Under the pieces are notes generated by a model that was given only the letters and a program-made list of their open reading frames with translations, did not search any database and had not been told where the DNA came from. Made by a program: the position numbers and the translations under genes. Below, one piece after another: positions 61,551 through 64,000 of a DNA stretch of 64,000 nt. The stretch spans positions 1 through 64,000 of the forward strand of contig CAYOZN010000018.1 of NCBI GenBank assembly GCA_964408455.1, in the 5' to 3' direction. Every line of letters begins with the position of its first letter. The stretch's first letter is position 1. This DNA comes from CAYOZN01 sp964408455. GTDB lineage: Bacteria; Planctomycetota; Phycisphaerae; UBA1845; UTPLA1.

Positions 61551-63008
61551 CTACTCCCTGCTCGCCGCCGGTGCCACGGCCGGGCTGATATGTCCCTCCC
61601 GATCGACCGCCCGCACGCCGAAGGCCACGTTGTCCTTGGAGACCGGCAGTGTCACCTCGGTGACATTGCCGGCCCAGTGACGCTCGTGCCACATCGGCGC
61701 CGCCGTATCCCGCCAGACAATCTCGTACCCCGCCAGGTCGGGCTCCGCATTTGCCGACCAGCGCAGCGTGGTGTCGTTGGTCAGCCCGGCGGTGATGATG
61801 CGCACGTCCGACGGTGGGGCGGGGGCGCTCGCCAGGGCCGCCAGTGCCGCGACGTTGACCCTGGTCACGTCGGCAATGTAGGCAAAGTCGCAGAATTCGA
61901 CCAGATCGCCGTACTGCCTGCCGTCCTCCACGCGCACGTTCTGATGCTGGTGGTCGAAGTTCTCCTCGAACTCCGTGAAGCGGATCGCCGCATAGCCCTG
62001 CTCCGAGAAGGCCGTGTGATCGCCGCCGCGCAGGAAGCGATCGCGCCGGAAGATCGGCCACACCTCGAAGTCCGGCACGTATGCAACCTGCGTTTCGAAA
62101 ACCAGCCGCGCCAGCTGCCGTGCCGGCGCGTCGCTCTCGTACAGGCTGGCTGGAAACAGGGCGCCGCGGCTGCCGCCGCCGGCTGGCGCGCTCGTGACCG
62201 ACGCGGACGCTGCCCCACGCGAACCTGCGGCCGCCGGCGACTCGCCCGGCGGCGGCATCGGCGTCCCCTCCGAGAACAGGCGCACCCGCCCGCGGTTGTC
62301 GGCGCCGCTCGATCCCCGCGACGAGCCCACGATGTCATTCGTGAACATGCCCGCGATGTTCTGCCCGCGCTCCCGCGCCGCTTTCGCCCAGTGCCGCGAG
62401 CCGATCAGCCCCTGCTCCTCGCCCGCCACGAACATGAATATCAGGCTCGCGTCAAACTCGCGCGTGCTCAACACGCGGCATGCCTCCAGCACCACCGCGC
62501 AGCCCGACGCATCGTCGTTGGCCCCCGGCGCATCGCACTCCGCATCCGTCGGGTCGCTGCAAATCGAGTCGTAGTGTCCGCTCACCACGAAATATCGCTC
62601 GCGACTTTCCGGCTGCACGCCCGGCAGCGTCGCCACGATGTTGACGATCTCGGTCTCCCGCGTGATCCGCCGCCCGTCGGGGCCATACATGAAGCTGTTT
62701 TCCTCAATGAGCAGGCGACCGCCGCAATCGGCATTGATCCGCTCGAGCTGCCCGACGATCCACCGCCGTGCCGCGCCGATGCCGCGCGTCGGGTGCTCCT
62801 GCGATGACATCGTGTTGCGCGTGCCGCATGCCGCCAGGGCACGCACCGTCGCCTCAATTCGCTCGCGGTCAACCTGCGACACCATGCGGTCGATCGCCGA
62901 GTCGCGCCGCTCTGCACAGCCACCCGCCGCCCCAATTGCGACCAGTGCCAGTGCCGTGCCGATTTGCACATTGATGAGCTGCAAGAGTCTCGTCGGTCGA
63001 CTGGTCAC
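61551..63008 (-). CDS. M28 family zinc aminopeptidase lipoprotein
   Basis: 485 residues from the GTG at 63008, which overlaps the stop of the aldehyde dehydrogenase gene. Signal with lipobox GAAGGC (Cys about 30). M28 zinc ligands: VVSGHYDSICSD (His-x-Asp), GANDDASG (Asp), FVAGEEQGLIGS (Glu-Glu), NDIVGSS (Asp) and GGDHTAFSEQGYAAIRFTE (His). A Ser/Gly-rich insert (about 250-290) precedes the final ligand. C-terminal region about 385-480 is a fibronectin type III-like domain (PPSDVRIITAGLTNDTTLRW). It likely cleaves peptides in the periplasm or outside. Confidence 0.87.
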   Translation of the reverse strand: MTSRPTRLLQLINVQIGTALALVAIGAAGGCAERRDSAIDRMVSQVDRERIEATVRALAACGTRNTMSSQEHPTRGIGAARRWIVGQLERINADCGGRLLIEENSFMYGPDGRRITRETEIVNIVATLPGVQPESRERYFVVSGHYDSICSDPTDAECDAPGANDDASGCAVVLEACRVLSTREFDASLIFMFVAGEEQGLIGSRHWAKAARERGQNIAGMFTNDIVGSSRGSSGADNRGRVRLFSEGTPMPPPGESPAAAGSRGAASASVTSAPAGGGSRGALFPASLYESDAPARQLARLVFETQVAYVPDFEVWPIFRRDRFLRGGDHTAFSEQGYAAIRFTEFEENFDHQHQNVRVEDGRQYGDLVEFCDFAYIADVTRVNVAALAALASAPAPPSDVRIITAGLTNDTTLRWSANAEPDLAGYEIVWRDTAAPMWHERHWAGNVTEVTLPVSKDNVAFGVRAVDREGHISPAVAPAASRE

Positions 63009-64000
63009 ACCCGCACCGTCACAGTCTTCACCTCCGTATAATGCTCCAGCGCATACTCCCCCAGCTCCCGGCCGATTCCGCTCTGCTTGAACCCGCCGAA
63101 CGGCGCCGCCGCGTCGAACACGTCGTAGCAGTTCACCCACACCGTCCCGGCACGTACCCGGTTCGAGATCGCCATCGCCTTCGAGATGTCCTTCGTCCAC
63201 ACCGCCGCCGCCAGGCCGTACATGTTCCGATTCGCCCGATCGACCACCTCGTCCACATCGCGGAACTTCATCACGCTCATCACCGGCCCGAAGATCTCCT
63301 CCTGTGCAATCGTCATGTCATCGCCCACCGCGTCGAACACGGTCGGCTGGATGAAATACCCCCGTTCGCCGACGCGACCGCCGCCGCAAAGCATCTTCGC
63401 GCCCTGCTGCCGGCCGCTGTCGATATACCCCATCACGCGGTCATACTGCTCCTGACTCACCTGCGGTCCCTGTTCCGTCGCCGCCTCGAACGGGTCGCCC
63501 ACCTTGCGCGACCGCGCCTTGCTCACCAGCCGGCCGACAAATTCCTCGTGAATCTTCTCCTCCACGAATAAGCGCGACCCCGCGCAGCAGCACTGCCCCT
63601 GGTTGAAGAACAGCGCGAAGAACGCCCCTTCCACGGCCGCGTCGAGATCAGCATCGGCGAAGACCACATTCGGGCTCTTTCCGCCCAGCTCCAGGCTGAC
63701 GCGCTTCAGGTTGCTCTTTGCCGCCGCCTCCATGATCAGCTTGCCCACCTCGGTCGAGCCGGTGAATGCCACCTTATCGACATCGCCGTGCTTCGCGATG
63801 GCCCCGCCCGCCGTCGGTCCCATACCGGGGATTACGTTGACGACGCCGGGTGGATAGCCCGCCTCCATCGCCAGATTCGCGACATAGAGCGCCGTCAGCG
63901 GCGTCTGCTCCGCCGGCTTGAGCACGACCGTGTTCCCCGCCGCCAGCGCCGGCCCCCATTTCCACGCCTGCATCAGCATCGGGAAGTTCCACGGGATGAT
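63005..64000 (-). CDS. Aldehyde dehydrogenase, N-terminus beyond the window edge
   Basis: The 331 C-terminal residues of an ALDH-superfamily enzyme; the gene continues past position 64000. The visible part starts IIPWNFPMLMQAWKWGPALA, with the oxyanion Asn of PWNF, then KPAEQTPLTAL, FTGSTEVGKLI (NAD-binding), LELGGKSPNVVFADADL (catalytic Glu), NQGQCCCAGSRLFVEE (catalytic Cys in the C-C-C run) and EEIFGPVMSVMKF, ending GGFKQSGIGRELGEYAL. It resembles NAD-dependent aldehyde/betaine aldehyde dehydrogenases; the substrate cannot be deduced. Its stop overlaps the M28 peptidase start, so they are co-transcribed. Confidence 0.95.
   Translation of the reverse strand: MIPWNFPMLMQAWKWGPALAAGNTVVLKPAEQTPLTALYVANLAMEAGYPPGVVNVIPGMGPTAGGAIAKHGDVDKVAFTGSTEVGKLIMEAAAKSNLKRVSLELGGKSPNVVFADADLDAAVEGAFFALFFNQGQCCCAGSRLFVEEKIHEEFVGRLVSKARSRKVGDPFEAATEQGPQVSQEQYDRVMGYIDSGRQQGAKMLCGGGRVGERGYFIQPTVFDAVGDDMTIAQEEIFGPVMSVMKFRDVDEVVDRANRNMYGLAAAVWTKDISKAMAISNRVRAGTVWVNCYDVFDAAAPFGGFKQSGIGRELGEYALEHYTEVKTVTVRV

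Overview
The window is a GC-rich (roughly 65%) stretch of a Gram-negative-type bacterial chromosome, most likely a planctomycete close to Phycisphaerae. The lineage is inferred from family content: two small membrane proteins end in the RCGYxLT...CPECG zinc ribbon common in that phylum (2867-3382, 60998-61513). There is also a PEP-CTERM protein, a decayed fragment with DCNDNG/DECD-type repeats, a DUF502 membrane protein, a DUF4846 protein and many secreted families of unknown function. Outer-membrane logic is present (mlaE-mlaF-mlaD, lipoproteins, a periplasmic HtrA). A run of exactly 100 N (2754-2853) marks a scaffold gap. I see no rRNA, tRNA, CRISPR array or intact transposon.

Layout. 1-2.7 kb: an HNH protein overlapping a two-TM protein, a 21-bp tandem array, and a fibronectin-III-like protein. 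2.9-9.1 kb: zinc-ribbon membrane protein, glycosyltransferase-like membrane protein, a TPR/AAA+ ATPase coupled to a TPR membrane protein, and a DASS transporter. 9.4-13.6 kb is the most accessory-looking part. It has a PEP-CTERM protein, a transposase-like remnant, a DCN-repeat remnant, a 30-bp repeat array, an XRE-S24 (LexA/CI-like) regulator, and an ABC-ATPase fused to an acetyltransferase whose promoter carries operator-like palindromes. 13.9-19.9 kb is core: ribosomal protein S1, a primary-type sigma-70 factor that seems to start at ATT, and the coupled mlaE-mlaF-mlaD lipid transport genes. 20-26 kb on the minus strand: cobalamin adenosyltransferase and three exported proteins. 26.2-28.1 kb: Rex, a 60-bp repeat array, DUF502. 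28.5-38.7 kb: a coiled-coil/zinc-finger membrane protein, an iron-type ABC binding protein and permease with no ATPase, an NHL lipoprotein, a large VWA protein and a MoxR ATPase. 38.8-46 kb: a DUF433/DUF5615 toxin-antitoxin pair with a frameshifted toxin, a KefB-type antiporter, a zinc-ribbon protein, an SPFH protein, two lipoproteins and DUF4846. 46-49 kb: DNA polymerase I. 49-57 kb: a membrane coiled-coil protein with a BRCT-like segment, a GT87 family protein, a MOSC protein, and an HtrA protease with four PDZ domains followed by an inactive protease-like partner. 56.7-64 kb: Pcm, CAP lipoprotein, ferredoxin, Fur, PilZ, zinc-ribbon protein, M28 peptidase, and the 3' part of an aldehyde dehydrogenase cut by the window edge.

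The most unusual signal is a dispersed family of short perfect palindromes (stems of 7-13 bp, often flanked by GTGGCAC). They occur between genes, in the 60-bp array, and in frame inside at least three coding sequences, where they add short peptides. Two other themes recur. Several genes have a TATAAT-like -10 box placed 6-7 nt before the ATG, which suggests leaderless mRNAs. Several gene groups pair an enzyme with a membrane or inactive partner by overlapping start and stop codons.
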